NCBI GenBank assembly: GCA_052273625.1
Contig: DAVZHW010000007.1
Coordinates: 9,668-73,667, forward strand
Length of the DNA stretch: 64,000 nucleotides
Source: Fimenecus sp052273625
GTDB taxonomy: Bacteria > Bacillota > Clostridia > Oscillospirales > Acutalibacteraceae
Reading direction: 5' to 3'
The position numbers and the translations under genes are program-made. Below are positions 26,445 through 34,629 of this stretch, piece by piece; position 1 is the stretch's first letter, and every line of letters begins with the position of its first letter. A model generated the notes under the pieces. It was not told where the DNA came from. It did not search any database and saw nothing but the letters and a program-made list of their open reading frames with translations.

Positions 26445-27713
26445 TTATACCTCCTTGCATTTAAGCGCCTTTTGTCCGATATCGTGCCTGTAATAAGCAT
26501 TGCCGAAGCAAATCTTCTCAACGGCATTATACGACAAATCTATCGCCTGTTCAAGTGTATCTGCAATCTTTGTAACGCCTAAAACTCGTCCGCCGTTTGT
26601 CAAAAGCTTTCCGTTTTCGAGTTTTGCGCCTGCAACATAGACATTATCCTCGACTTCCTCGGGAATTGTAATTTCATATCCCTTTTCATATTTAACGGGA
26701 TAGCCCTCGGACGCCATAATTACACAGCAAGCGCTTTTGTCGGAGAATTTAACCTCGCAGTCGGCAAGAGTTTCATCTGTAACAGCTTTCATAACCGTGA
26801 GCAAATCGCTCTCTAAAAGCGGAAGAACAACCTGTGTTTCGGGGTCGCCGAAGCGGCAGTTGTATTCAATAACCTTAGGTCCTTTTTCCGTGAGCATAAG
26901 ACCGAAGTAAAGGCAACCCTTAAAGGTTCTGCCCTCTTTATTCATAGCGTCGATTGTCGGAAGGAAAATCTTTTCCATACATTCGTCGGCGATTGCTTTT
27001 GTGTAATAAGGGTTGGGTGCAACCGTGCCCATGCCGCCGGTGTTGAGACCCGTGTCATTGTCGCCTGCACGCTTGTGATCCATTGACGAAATCATAGGAA
27101 CAACCGTTTTGCCGTCCGTAAACGAGAGAACCGAAACCTCGGGACCCGTCAAAAATTCCTCGATTACGATACTGTCGCCGCTTTTTCCGAACTGCTTGTC
27201 CTTCATTATCGAAACGACAGCGTTTTTAGCCTCATCCCTTGTCATTGCGATAATAACGCCCTTGCCGAGAGCCAAACCGTCAGCCTTAACGACTGTGGGG
27301 ATAGGACAGCTTTCAACATATTTCAAAGCCTCGTCGGCATCTGCGAAAACCTCATACTGTGCGGTGGGAATGTTATATTTTTTCATAAGGTCCTTTGAGA
27401 AAACCTTGCTTCCCTCGATTATAGCCGCATTTTTCCTCGGTCCGAAGCAGGGAATACCCTTTTCCTCAAGTGCGTCAACCATACCGAGCACCAACGGATC
27501 GTCGGGTGCTACTACGGCATAATCTATTTTGTTTTCAACCGCAAACAGGGCAGCCTTTTCAATATCCGTAGCGCCGATATTTACAAGCTCTGCGTCCTTT
27601 GCCATTCCGCCGTTTCCGGGGAGAGCGTAAATTTTTTCAACGCCCTTGTTTTCCTTGATTTTTTTGATGATAGCGTGTTCTCTTCCGCCACCGCCGACAA
27701 CCATTATTTTCAT
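26445..27713 (-). CDS. purD: Phosphoribosylamine-glycine ligase
   Basis: 422 aa ATP-grasp enzyme. N-terminal MVVGGGGREHAI, the VKADGLALGKGV ATP-grasp loop and GDPETQVVLPLL are diagnostic. It makes GAR from phosphoribosylamine and glycine. It ends three bases before purL. Confidence 0.97.
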   Translation of the reverse strand: MKIMVVGGGGREHAIIKKIKENKGVEKIYALPGNGGMAKDAELVNIGATDIEKAALFAVENKIDYAVVAPDDPLVLGMVDALEEKGIPCFGPRKNAAIIEGSKVFSKDLMKKYNIPTAQYEVFADADEALKYVESCPIPTVVKADGLALGKGVIIAMTRDEAKNAVVSIMKDKQFGKSGDSIVIEEFLTGPEVSVLSFTDGKTVVPMISSMDHKRAGDNDTGLNTGGMGTVAPNPYYTKAIADECMEKIFLPTIDAMNKEGRTFKGCLYFGLMLTEKGPKVIEYNCRFGDPETQVVLPLLESDLLTVMKAVTDETLADCEVKFSDKSACCVIMASEGYPVKYEKGYEITIPEEVEDNVYVAGAKLENGKLLTNGGRVLGVTKIADTLEQAIDLSYNAVEKICFGNAYYRHDIGQKALKCKEV

Positions 27714-27724
27714 TGTGTTACCTC

Positions 27725-28909
27725 TTAATGATGGAATAATCTCATACCTGTAAATGCCATTGCCATACCGTGCTTATCACAGCACTCGATAACGACATCA
27801 TCTCTGATTGAACCGCCCGGCTCTGCAATGTATTTAACGCCCGAACGGAATGCTCTCTCGATATTATCGGAGAATGGGAAGAATGCGTCAGAGCCTAATG
27901 CTACATCGGTTTTGGTAGCAAGATAAGCCATTTGCTCTTCGTGTGTAAAGGGCTCGGGCTTTACAGTGAAATACCTCTCCCATACGCCGTCAGCGCATAC
28001 ATCCTCTTCGTTCTGATTGATATATCCGTCAATTACATTATCTCTGTCGGGTCTGCCTATATCCTCTCTGAAGGGAAGATTGATAACCTTGTCCGCCTGT
28101 CTCAAGAACCAAGTGTCTGCTTTTGTACCTGCAAGGCGTGTGCAGTGAATTCTTGACTGCTGACCTGCGCCGACACCGATAGCCTGTCCGTCAACGGCAT
28201 AGCAAACCGAGTTTGACTGTGTGTATTTGAGTGTGATAAGTGCAACAATCAAATCACGAACTGCACTTTCGGGCAAATCCTTATTCTTTGTAACAACATT
28301 TTTGAGCAAATCGGCGTCAATTTTGAAATTGTTTCTGCCCTGCTCAAATGTAATTCCGAACACCTGCTTTTTCTCCTGCTGTGCGGGAACATAATTCGGA
28401 TCGATTTTAACTATATTATAATTGCCTTTTCTTTTCTGTTTGAGAATTTCAAGTGCCTCAGGCTCGTATCCGGGTGCGATGATTCCGTCGGAAACCTCAC
28501 GCTTAATCATCTTTGCGGTGGTAACATCGCAAACATCCGAAAGTGCAACCCAGTCGCCGAATGAGCACATTCTGTCCGTACCTCTTGCTCTTGCATAAGC
28601 GCAAGCAAGCGGAGACTCGTCAAGTCCCTCAATATCGTCAACAAAGCAAGCCTTTTTAAGAGTATCCGAAAGCGGGATACCCACAGCCGCCGAAGTGGGA
28701 CTTACATGCTTGAACGAGGTAACGGCAGGAAGTCCGAGAGCCTCTTTAAGCTCCTTTACAAGCTGCCAAGAGTTGAAAGCGTCAAGGAAATTTATGTAAC
28801 CCGGTCTGCCGCACAAAATCTCAATCGGCAAATCGCTTCCGTCCTCCATATAAATTTTAGACGGCTTCTGATTGGGGTTACAGCCGTATTTAAGCTCAAA
28901 TTCTTTCAT
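27725..28909 (-). CDS. AICAR transformylase, stand-alone (PurH C-terminal half)
   Basis: 394 aa, only the AICAR formyltransferase part of PurH; the N-terminal IMP cyclohydrolase (MGS-like) domain is missing. Catalytic Lys-His is in TSFKHVSPTSAAVG; the C-terminus FTGMRLFHH is typical of the domain. It uses 10-formyl-THF to make FAICAR. The cyclohydrolase step is supplied by the PurO-like gene immediately upstream, so the two genes replace bifunctional PurH. Confidence 0.93.
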   Translation of the reverse strand: MKEFELKYGCNPNQKPSKIYMEDGSDLPIEILCGRPGYINFLDAFNSWQLVKELKEALGLPAVTSFKHVSPTSAAVGIPLSDTLKKACFVDDIEGLDESPLACAYARARGTDRMCSFGDWVALSDVCDVTTAKMIKREVSDGIIAPGYEPEALEILKQKRKGNYNIVKIDPNYVPAQQEKKQVFGITFEQGRNNFKIDADLLKNVVTKNKDLPESAVRDLIVALITLKYTQSNSVCYAVDGQAIGVGAGQQSRIHCTRLAGTKADTWFLRQADKVINLPFREDIGRPDRDNVIDGYINQNEEDVCADGVWERYFTVKPEPFTHEEQMAYLATKTDVALGSDAFFPFSDNIERAFRSGVKYIAEPGGSIRDDVVIECCDKHGMAMAFTGMRLFHH

Positions 28910-28919
28910 CTTCGTTACC

Positions 28920-29636
28920 TCACTTGTTTTTATTAACTATTCTTGACTCGTATTTACCTGTTTCGATGTCAATATATCTTACGAAAAGTGAAACCTTGTT
29001 GTCCTCGTTGAGATTTTCCCAGATAAGCTTTGTAAGAGAATCAATATCCATATCGGGAAGCTCAACCGTTTTCGGCTCGCCCTCGAAGCTCGGAAGCGGA
29101 TTCCCGTCGCATTTATAAGTGTGGATGAATTTTGCTTTGCCGCAAAGGGGATTTTGATATGCATAGGTGTATCTCTGACAGGAGCTGCCGTCGCCGTCTG
29201 CCGATTTAAGGATTGACATAGCGTAGTTCATTTCGCCGTTGTCAAGGTGGATAATACCCGAAATTCTCGGTGTGAAGTTCGGTGCGTCGTCCTCGAACTC
29301 TCTTGTACGAAGAGCCTGCTCAAAGGTCATCTGCTTATCCATAAGCTCATAAATCGTATCGGTCTGGTCGCCGTTTGTAACAATCGTCTTGTTACCGAGA
29401 ACTCTTACGGGAGCGTAGATGATAAGGTGGGGGTCAACCATCTTTGACTCATCAAAAGCCTGAGTGCGAATGCCCTCGCCGTCCTCAACAAACACACGGT
29501 TTCTGCTGTTCTCGCTTCTGCCCATAATGAAATAAGCCGTAACAGCCTTTTTGCCGTCTGCGCTCTTACCTATCATAATTCCCCTGCCGTGATATGCGAG
29601 AGAATTAAGCTCTTCCTTAATCGATTTTATCTCCAT
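28920..29636 (-). CDS. purO: PurO-type IMP cyclohydrolase
   Basis: 238 aa from ATG 29636 (GAAAGGA upstream); an in-frame TTG six codons earlier overlaps that site. The sequence YHGRGIMIGKSADGKKAVTA and YFIMGRSENSRNRVF match the IMP cyclohydrolase family first described in archaea (PurO), which folds like an Ntn-hydrolase and is unrelated to the PurH N-terminus. It closes FAICAR to IMP. It lies between purN and the stand-alone AICAR transformylase, ten bases from the latter. Symbol assigned by family. Confidence 0.85.
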   Translation of the reverse strand: MEIKSIKEELNSLAYHGRGIMIGKSADGKKAVTAYFIMGRSENSRNRVFVEDGEGIRTQAFDESKMVDPHLIIYAPVRVLGNKTIVTNGDQTDTIYELMDKQMTFEQALRTREFEDDAPNFTPRISGIIHLDNGEMNYAMSILKSADGDGSSCQRYTYAYQNPLCGKAKFIHTYKCDGNPLPSFEGEPKTVELPDMDIDSLTKLIWENLNEDNKVSLFVRYIDIETGKYESRIVNKNK

Positions 29637-29657
29637 AAAGCAATATCCTTTCAAAAT

Positions 29658-30293
29658 TTATACGATATAAGTCCTGCCGTTTTCGATTTTTATTTTACCC
29701 GAGCACATAAGCTCGACAGATTCGGGGAGAATTTTCCACTCCGCCTGCTCCATAACTCGTTTCTGAAGCACCTCGGGAGTATCGTTTTCCTCGATATAAA
29801 CTGCCCTTTGCATAACAATCGGTCCGCCGTCGGGAATTTCATTTACGATATGCACCGTTGCGCCCGTAACCTTAACGCCCTTTTTGAGAGCCGCCTCGTG
29901 AACATGAAGTCCGTAAAAGCCCTCGCCGCAAAAGGACGGAATAAGCGACGGATGAACATTGAGAATTTTATTCTTATAATGAGTCGTGAAATTCTCGCTC
30001 AAAATCGACATAAAGCCTGCAAGGACAATAAGGTCGATTTTGTTTTCGTCAAGTATTCTTATAATTTCGCTTTCAAAGTCGGAATGAGAATTGAAATTCT
30101 TTTTAAGCACCGTGTAGGTGTCAATCTCCGCTTTTTTCGCTCTTTCAAGGGCGAAAGCCCCCTCTTTATTTGAAATTACAAGCTTGATTTTACCGCTTTT
30201 GATTATTCCGCTTTTTTCTGCGTCAATAAGCGCCTGCAAATTTGTTCCGCCGCCCGAAACGAGAACGGCTATGTTCATTTTATCGGTATGCAT
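29658..30293 (-). CDS. purN: Phosphoribosylglycinamide formyltransferase 1
   Basis: 211 aa. Start MVHTD-like MHTDKMNIAVLVSGGGTNLQ; a GGAG site supports ATG 30293 over the internal Met at codon 6. Catalytic Asn, His and Asp are in LNVHPSLIPSF and NEIPDGGPI. It transfers formyl from 10-formyl-THF to GAR. Confidence 0.96.
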   Translation of the reverse strand: MHTDKMNIAVLVSGGGTNLQALIDAEKSGIIKSGKIKLVISNKEGAFALERAKKAEIDTYTVLKKNFNSHSDFESEIIRILDENKIDLIVLAGFMSILSENFTTHYKNKILNVHPSLIPSFCGEGFYGLHVHEAALKKGVKVTGATVHIVNEIPDGGPIVMQRAVYIEENDTPEVLQKRVMEQAEWKILPESVELMCSGKIKIENGRTYIV

Positions 30294-30309
30294 AATAACT
30301 CTCCGAATA

Positions 30310-31353
30310 TCAGCAAATTTCGATTTTGTCTTCTGATTTAACGATTTCGCCGATTACATAAGCGTCCTCGCCGTTAGCCTTGAGTATTTCAAGAGCCTTG
30401 TCTGCGTCAGCCTTTGAAACAACAATGCTCATTCCGACGCCCATATTAAAGGTGTTGAACATATCTCTTTCGGAAATATTGCCTGTCTTTGCAAGAAGCT
30501 CGAAAATCGGAAGCACACGAACGGCGCTTCTCTCGATTTTAGCGCAAAGTCCGTCGGGGATACTTCTCGGAATGTTCTCATAGAAGCCGCCGCCTGTAAT
30601 GTGAGAAATACCCTTAACCTTAACCTGCTCCATAAGTGCAAGAACGGGTTTAACATAAATTCTTGTAGGTGTAAGGAGTGTTTCGCCGATTGACCTTCCG
30701 CCAAGCTCGGCAACAGGAGATTTTATATCGGAATTTTCAACGTCAAATACCTTTCTGACAAGTGAAAATCCGTTTGAGTGAACACCGCTTGAGGGAAGCG
30801 CTATGACAACATCGCCCTCGCACATTGTTTTATTGTCAATGATTTTATCCTTATCGACAACGCCTGTGCAATAGCCTGCAAGGTCATATTCGTCAATCGG
30901 ATAAAAACCGGGCATCTCTGCGGTTTCACCGCCGATAAGAGCAGCGCCCGACTGAACACAGCCGTCGCAAACACCCTTTACTATATCGGCAATCTTCTCG
31001 GGAACATTCTTTCCGCAAGCGATATAGTCAAGGAAGAAAAGCGGTTTAGCGCCGCTGCAAATAATGTCATTTACGCACATTGCAACGCAGTCTATACCAA
31101 CCGTGTCATGCTTGTCCATAAGGAAAGCGAGTTTCAGCTTTGTACCAACGCCGTCTGTACCGCTTACAAGCACAGGCTTTGTGATACCTGTGAGGTCAAG
31201 CTCAAAAAGGCCTCCGAAGCCGCCGACATCCGAGCAAACACCCGAAGTCATTGTGGTAGCGATATGCTTTTTCATAAGCTCGACAGCCTTATAGCCTGCC
31301 GTAATATCAACTCCCGCCTGAGCGTAAACATCTGATTTTGAATTGTTAATCAT
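30310..31353 (-). CDS. purM: Phosphoribosylformylglycinamidine cyclo-ligase (AIR synthetase)
   Basis: 347 aa from ATG 31353 (MINNSKSDVYAQAGVDI). Longer in-frame readings overlap purF. GTDGVGTKLKLAF and ISHITGGGFYENIPR are the family signatures. It makes AIR from FGAM with ATP. Four bases separate it from the purF stop. Confidence 0.96.
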   Translation of the reverse strand: MINNSKSDVYAQAGVDITAGYKAVELMKKHIATTMTSGVCSDVGGFGGLFELDLTGITKPVLVSGTDGVGTKLKLAFLMDKHDTVGIDCVAMCVNDIICSGAKPLFFLDYIACGKNVPEKIADIVKGVCDGCVQSGAALIGGETAEMPGFYPIDEYDLAGYCTGVVDKDKIIDNKTMCEGDVVIALPSSGVHSNGFSLVRKVFDVENSDIKSPVAELGGRSIGETLLTPTRIYVKPVLALMEQVKVKGISHITGGGFYENIPRSIPDGLCAKIERSAVRVLPIFELLAKTGNISERDMFNTFNMGVGMSIVVSKADADKALEILKANGEDAYVIGEIVKSEDKIEIC

Positions 31354-31357
31354 AACC

Positions 31358-32782
31358 TTATTCCTTTCCGTTCCAGCAATATGTGCAAAGCTCGTCTTTA
31401 TCAAGTCCTATTGCCTCGATTATACCCTCAAGGCTTTGGAATTCAAGCGAAGCCAAATGGAGTTTTTCACAGATATTCTTCCTCAACGCCTTACCTCTTT
31501 CGGTTTTGCCGTCTGAATATTCTTCTATGTGATTAAAGCCCTCTTCGCCCTCAAGCTCCATAATAACACGCCTTGCAATAAGCTCCATTTCGCTTGTTGA
31601 CCTTGAGAAATTGAGATATTTACAGCCGTACATAATCGGCGGACACGCAGAGCGCATATGGACTGATTTTGCACCGCTTTCATAGAGAAAATCAACCGTT
31701 TCTTTAAGCTGAGTTCCTCTTACAATCGAGTCATCGACAAAGAGAAGATTTTTACCCTCGATAAGCTCTTTGACGGGTATCTGCTTCATCTTTGCAATCT
31801 TAATTCTCTCCGACTGAGTTGTCGGCATAAAGCTCCTTGACCAAGTGGGAGTGTATTTTATAAATGCTCTCGCAAACGGAATACCGCTTTCGTTGGAATA
31901 TCCGATTGCGTGAGGCGTGCCCGAGTCAGGAACACCGCCTACATAGTCAACGCCGTTGCAAACGCCTGTTTGAATATCGGTCTTTGCCATAATTCTGCCG
32001 TTGTCATAACGCATTTTTTCGACATTCACGCCCTCATAGGTCGAGGTCGGATAACCGTAATAGCTCCAAAGGAAAGCACAGATTTTTTTCTTCTTTTTCG
32101 GTGCTTTGAGCGAAGTTATTCCCTCTGTTGTGATTTCAACTATCTCGGCAGGGCCTAACTCTCTTTCAAAATCGTATCCGAGCTTTTCATAGGCATAGCT
32201 TTCAAAAGAAACGGCATATCCCGTTTCGCTCTTGCCTATCTGCACGGGAAGTCTGCCAAGCTCGTCCCTTGCGGCGATTATCGAACCTGTTTCGGTTAGC
32301 AAAATAATCGTTGCCGTACCGTCGATAACCTCCTGCGCAAACTCAATGCCCTCTTTGAAATTATCTTTAAGGCTTATGAGCGAAGCGATAAGCTCGTTTG
32401 AGTTTACCTTACCGCCCGTCATAGCGTCAAAATGACCGCAGTCGGTGATAAGATATTTATTTATAAGTTCATCGGAATTATTGATTATTCCGACAGTACA
32501 AATTGCAAACGTGCCGAGCTTTGAGCGAATGAGCAACGGCTGGGGGTCGGTGTCGCTTATGCAACCGATAGCCGATGTGCCGTGCATCTCCTCAAAAATA
32601 TGCTCAAATTTTGTACGGAACGGAGCGTTTTCAATGTTGTGTATTTTCCTCTGTAATCCGATTTGTTTATCATAGACGGCAAGACCGCCTCTGCGTGTTC
32701 CGAGGTGAGAATGATAGTCAACGCCGAAAAAGACATCGAGCATACAATCCTCTTTAGAAACAACGCCAAAAAATCCACCCAT
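31358..32782 (-). CDS. purF: Amidophosphoribosyltransferase (PurF) with degenerate glutaminase domain
   Basis: 474 aa; ATG 32782 has GGAGG 7 bases upstream. The C-terminal phosphoribosyltransferase domain is intact (PRPP loop VDDSIVRGTQ, residues 349-358), and the 4Fe-4S ligands of the Bacillus type appear to be present (C235, C387, C466, C469). The N-terminal class II glutaminase domain is unusual: the protein begins MGGFFG, so the nucleophile Cys at position 2 is Gly. The glutamine-binding HTRY segment is replaced by GCISDT, and the HNG oxyanion motif reads INNS (100-103). It should still make phosphoribosylamine from PRPP, perhaps with free ammonia. It sits in the operon between purC and purM. 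Confidence 0.9.
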   Translation of the reverse strand: MGGFFGVVSKEDCMLDVFFGVDYHSHLGTRRGGLAVYDKQIGLQRKIHNIENAPFRTKFEHIFEEMHGTSAIGCISDTDPQPLLIRSKLGTFAICTVGIINNSDELINKYLITDCGHFDAMTGGKVNSNELIASLISLKDNFKEGIEFAQEVIDGTATIILLTETGSIIAARDELGRLPVQIGKSETGYAVSFESYAYEKLGYDFERELGPAEIVEITTEGITSLKAPKKKKKICAFLWSYYGYPTSTYEGVNVEKMRYDNGRIMAKTDIQTGVCNGVDYVGGVPDSGTPHAIGYSNESGIPFARAFIKYTPTWSRSFMPTTQSERIKIAKMKQIPVKELIEGKNLLFVDDSIVRGTQLKETVDFLYESGAKSVHMRSACPPIMYGCKYLNFSRSTSEMELIARRVIMELEGEEGFNHIEEYSDGKTERGKALRKNICEKLHLASLEFQSLEGIIEAIGLDKDELCTYCWNGKE

Positions 32783-32798
32783 ATTTTATCCTCCGAGA

Positions 32799-33509
32799 TT
32801 ATTCACCAAATACTCTGCGCATCATTTCCTTGTATGCGTCCTCAACACCGCCCATATCTCTGCGGAAACGGTCCTTATCAAGCTTTTCGTTTGTCTCTGC
32901 GTCCCAGAAACGGCAGGTGTCGGGAGAAATCTCGTCGGCAAGAACGATAGTGCCGTCAGCAGTCTTACCGAACTCAAGCTTGAAGTCAACAAGCTTTACG
33001 CCGAGACCGAGGAAGTACTCTTTAAGAACCTCATTAACCTTGAAAGCCATAGCCTTGATGGTTTCGATTTCTTCTCTCGTAGCAACGCCGAGTGCGATTG
33101 CGTGGTAAGCGTTCATAAGCGGATCGTGGAGATCGTCGTTCTTATATGAAAACTCAATTGTCGGCTCTGCAAAAACAATGCCCTCTTCAACGCCGAAACG
33201 CTTTGCAAATGAACCTGCCGAGATGTTTCTGATGATAACCTCAAGCGGAACAATGCTTACTTTTTTAACAACGGTTTCATTGTCGTTGAGCTCCTCAACA
33301 AAGTGAGTCTTAACGCCGTGCTTTTCAAGAATCTGCATAAGGTAGTTCGACATACGGTTGTTGATAGCACCCTTGCCTACGATTGTGCCTTTTTTAAGAC
33401 CGTCAAGAGCTGTTGCGTCGTCCTTATATGAAACAATTACCTTTTCGGGATCCTCTGTTGCGAATACCTTTTTTGCTTTTCCTTCATAGAGCTGAGTTGT
33501 TTTTTCCAT
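32799..33509 (-). CDS. purC: SAICAR synthetase
   Basis: 236 aa from ATG 33509 (MEKTTQLYEGKAKKVF); the 25-codon extension upstream has no family similarity and lacks a binding site, while 33509 has AAAGGAG. The YEGKAKKVF opening, SYKDDATALDG and DEISPDTCRFWD motifs are diagnostic. It joins CAIR and aspartate. Confidence 0.97.
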   Translation of the reverse strand: MEKTTQLYEGKAKKVFATEDPEKVIVSYKDDATALDGLKKGTIVGKGAINNRMSNYLMQILEKHGVKTHFVEELNDNETVVKKVSIVPLEVIIRNISAGSFAKRFGVEEGIVFAEPTIEFSYKNDDLHDPLMNAYHAIALGVATREEIETIKAMAFKVNEVLKEYFLGLGVKLVDFKLEFGKTADGTIVLADEISPDTCRFWDAETNEKLDKDRFRRDMGGVEDAYKEMMRRVFGE

Positions 33510-33543
33510 TGTTAAAATCTCCTTTGATATATTTTTATTTGAA

Positions 33544-34038
33544 TTATTTGCTGAATTCCTTACAAATTTTTTCGTCCTTTTCAAGAACCTTTCTTGTGTT
33601 TTCCTCTCTCATTTCAACAAGTCTCTTAGAAAGAGCCTCATCCGAAAGAGCGAGAATTTGTCCTGCGAGCAAGCCTGCATTCGCACCGCCGTTTATCGCA
33701 ACGGTTGCAACGGGAATGCCCGAGGGCATCATAACAGTTGAAAGCAATGCGTCCATACCGTCCAATGCTGCCGATTTACAGGGAATACCGATAACAGGGA
33801 GTGTTGTATTCGCCGCTATTGCGCCTGCAAGATGAGCCGCCATACCTGCCGCAGCGATAATTACGCCGTAGCCGTCAGCCTTTGCCGACTTTGTAAACGC
33901 AGCTGCCTGCTCGGGTGTGCGGTGAGCCGAATAAACGTGAACGGTATATTCGATTTCGAGTGAATCGAGCATATCGGTACACTTTTTGATAATCGGCAAA
34001 TCGCTGTCGCTTCCCATAATAATTCCGACTTTTTTCAT
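33544..34038 (-). CDS. purE: N5-carboxyaminoimidazole ribonucleotide mutase
   Basis: 164 aa class I PurE. GSDSDLPII binds the ribose phosphate, SAHRTPEQ carries the catalytic His, and AAGMAAHLAG follows. It moves the carboxyl group of N5-CAIR; no PurK is in the window. First gene of the purine operon, directly behind the ZTP riboswitch. Confidence 0.96.
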   Translation of the reverse strand: MKKVGIIMGSDSDLPIIKKCTDMLDSLEIEYTVHVYSAHRTPEQAAAFTKSAKADGYGVIIAAAGMAAHLAGAIAANTTLPVIGIPCKSAALDGMDALLSTVMMPSGIPVATVAINGGANAGLLAGQILALSDEALSKRLVEMREENTRKVLEKDEKICKEFSK

Positions 34039-34061
34039 AGTGATTTCCTCCTATTTTCAAA

Positions 34062-34104
34062 AAACAAAAAAGGACACACTTAACCCTGTATGTAGGTTAA
34101 ATGT
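34062..34104 (-). terminator. ZTP riboswitch expression-platform terminator
   Basis: In the RNA, the stretch beginning at the GGGC of the aptamer (CACATTTAACC) pairs with GGTTAAGTGTG, with G-U pairs, and is followed by CCTTTTTTGTTTTTTG. The first arm reaches into the aptamer's last conserved block, so ligand binding and terminator formation compete. Confidence 0.88.
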
Positions 34105-34197
34105 GCCCAGACGGTCGGCTTTCAGTCTTATAAATTCTTTGTTCCCCTGTGGTGCTCCACATAATCCGTCAGTCACAAAGAACCGTATTTTTAATAC
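34103..34197 (-). ncRNA. ZTP (pfl motif) riboswitch
   Basis: On the minus strand the first domain reads GTGACTGACGGA, then hairpin GTGG-AGCA-CCAC, then AGGGGAAC, closed by TTCTTTG/CAAAGAA (34135-34180). A linker leads to GCCGACCGTCTGGGC (34105-34119), the second conserved block of the ZTP/ZMP class. ZTP binding should prevent the terminator and raise purine synthesis when 10-formyl-THF is short. Placement before purE fits. Confidence 0.95.
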
Positions 34198-34203
34198 GAT
34201 AAA

Positions 34204-34232
34204 AGTATACCATATCGGCGTATCACAGTCAA
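34204..34232 (-). promoter_or_regulatory. Promoter of the purine operon
   Basis: Minus strand TTGACT (34227-34232), 17-base spacer, TATACT (34204-34209); start predicted at the 5' edge of the ZTP riboswitch. Confidence 0.88.
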
Positions 34233-34277
34233 CAATTTTGACCTTTTCCGAGGGTGGTTACTTTCATAATATTAGTA

Positions 34278-34298
34278 CAAAAATCGTGTCGGTTTTTG
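34278..34298 (-). terminator. Weak hairpin after azlD
   Basis: CAAAAA pairs with TTTTTG around an 8-9 base loop, AT-only and without a clear T run. It is the only candidate stop for azlCD, so read-through into the purine promoter region is likely. Confidence 0.3.
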
Positions 34299-34317
34299 GC
34301 TATTGTGCATACCGCGC

Positions 34318-34629
34318 TCAATGTATGAGCGAAAGTATCAACACCGACGCACAGCAACCGCAAGCAACAATGAAAAGATTTCTCGTAAAGTACGCAAGCA
34401 ATGCGCCGACAATCAGCGCCGCAAAGCCCGATATATAACTTCCCGTAACCGTAATAATTGCGGGGAAAGTCATAACGGTAAGCGTTACATACGGAAGATA
34501 AAAAAGGAACGACTTTAAGAATTTATTTTTCAAAGGCTTTCTCATTATGACCATAGGAAGCGTTCTTAAAATATAGCTTATTCCCGCCATAATAAGAATA
34601 TAGATATATAAATTACCGCTGCCACTCAT
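34318..34629 (-). CDS. azlD: AzlD-like branched-chain amino acid export subunit
   Basis: 103 aa with about four membrane helices (ISYILRTLPMVI opening). The size and pairing with AzlC are typical of AzlD. It forms the small partner of the AzlCD exporter of branched-chain amino acids or their analogues. The ATG overlaps the azlC stop by four bases. Confidence 0.88.
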   Translation of the reverse strand: MSGSGNLYIYILIMAGISYILRTLPMVIMRKPLKNKFLKSFLFYLPYVTLTVMTFPAIITVTGSYISGFAALIVGALLAYFTRNLFIVACGCCASVLILSLIH

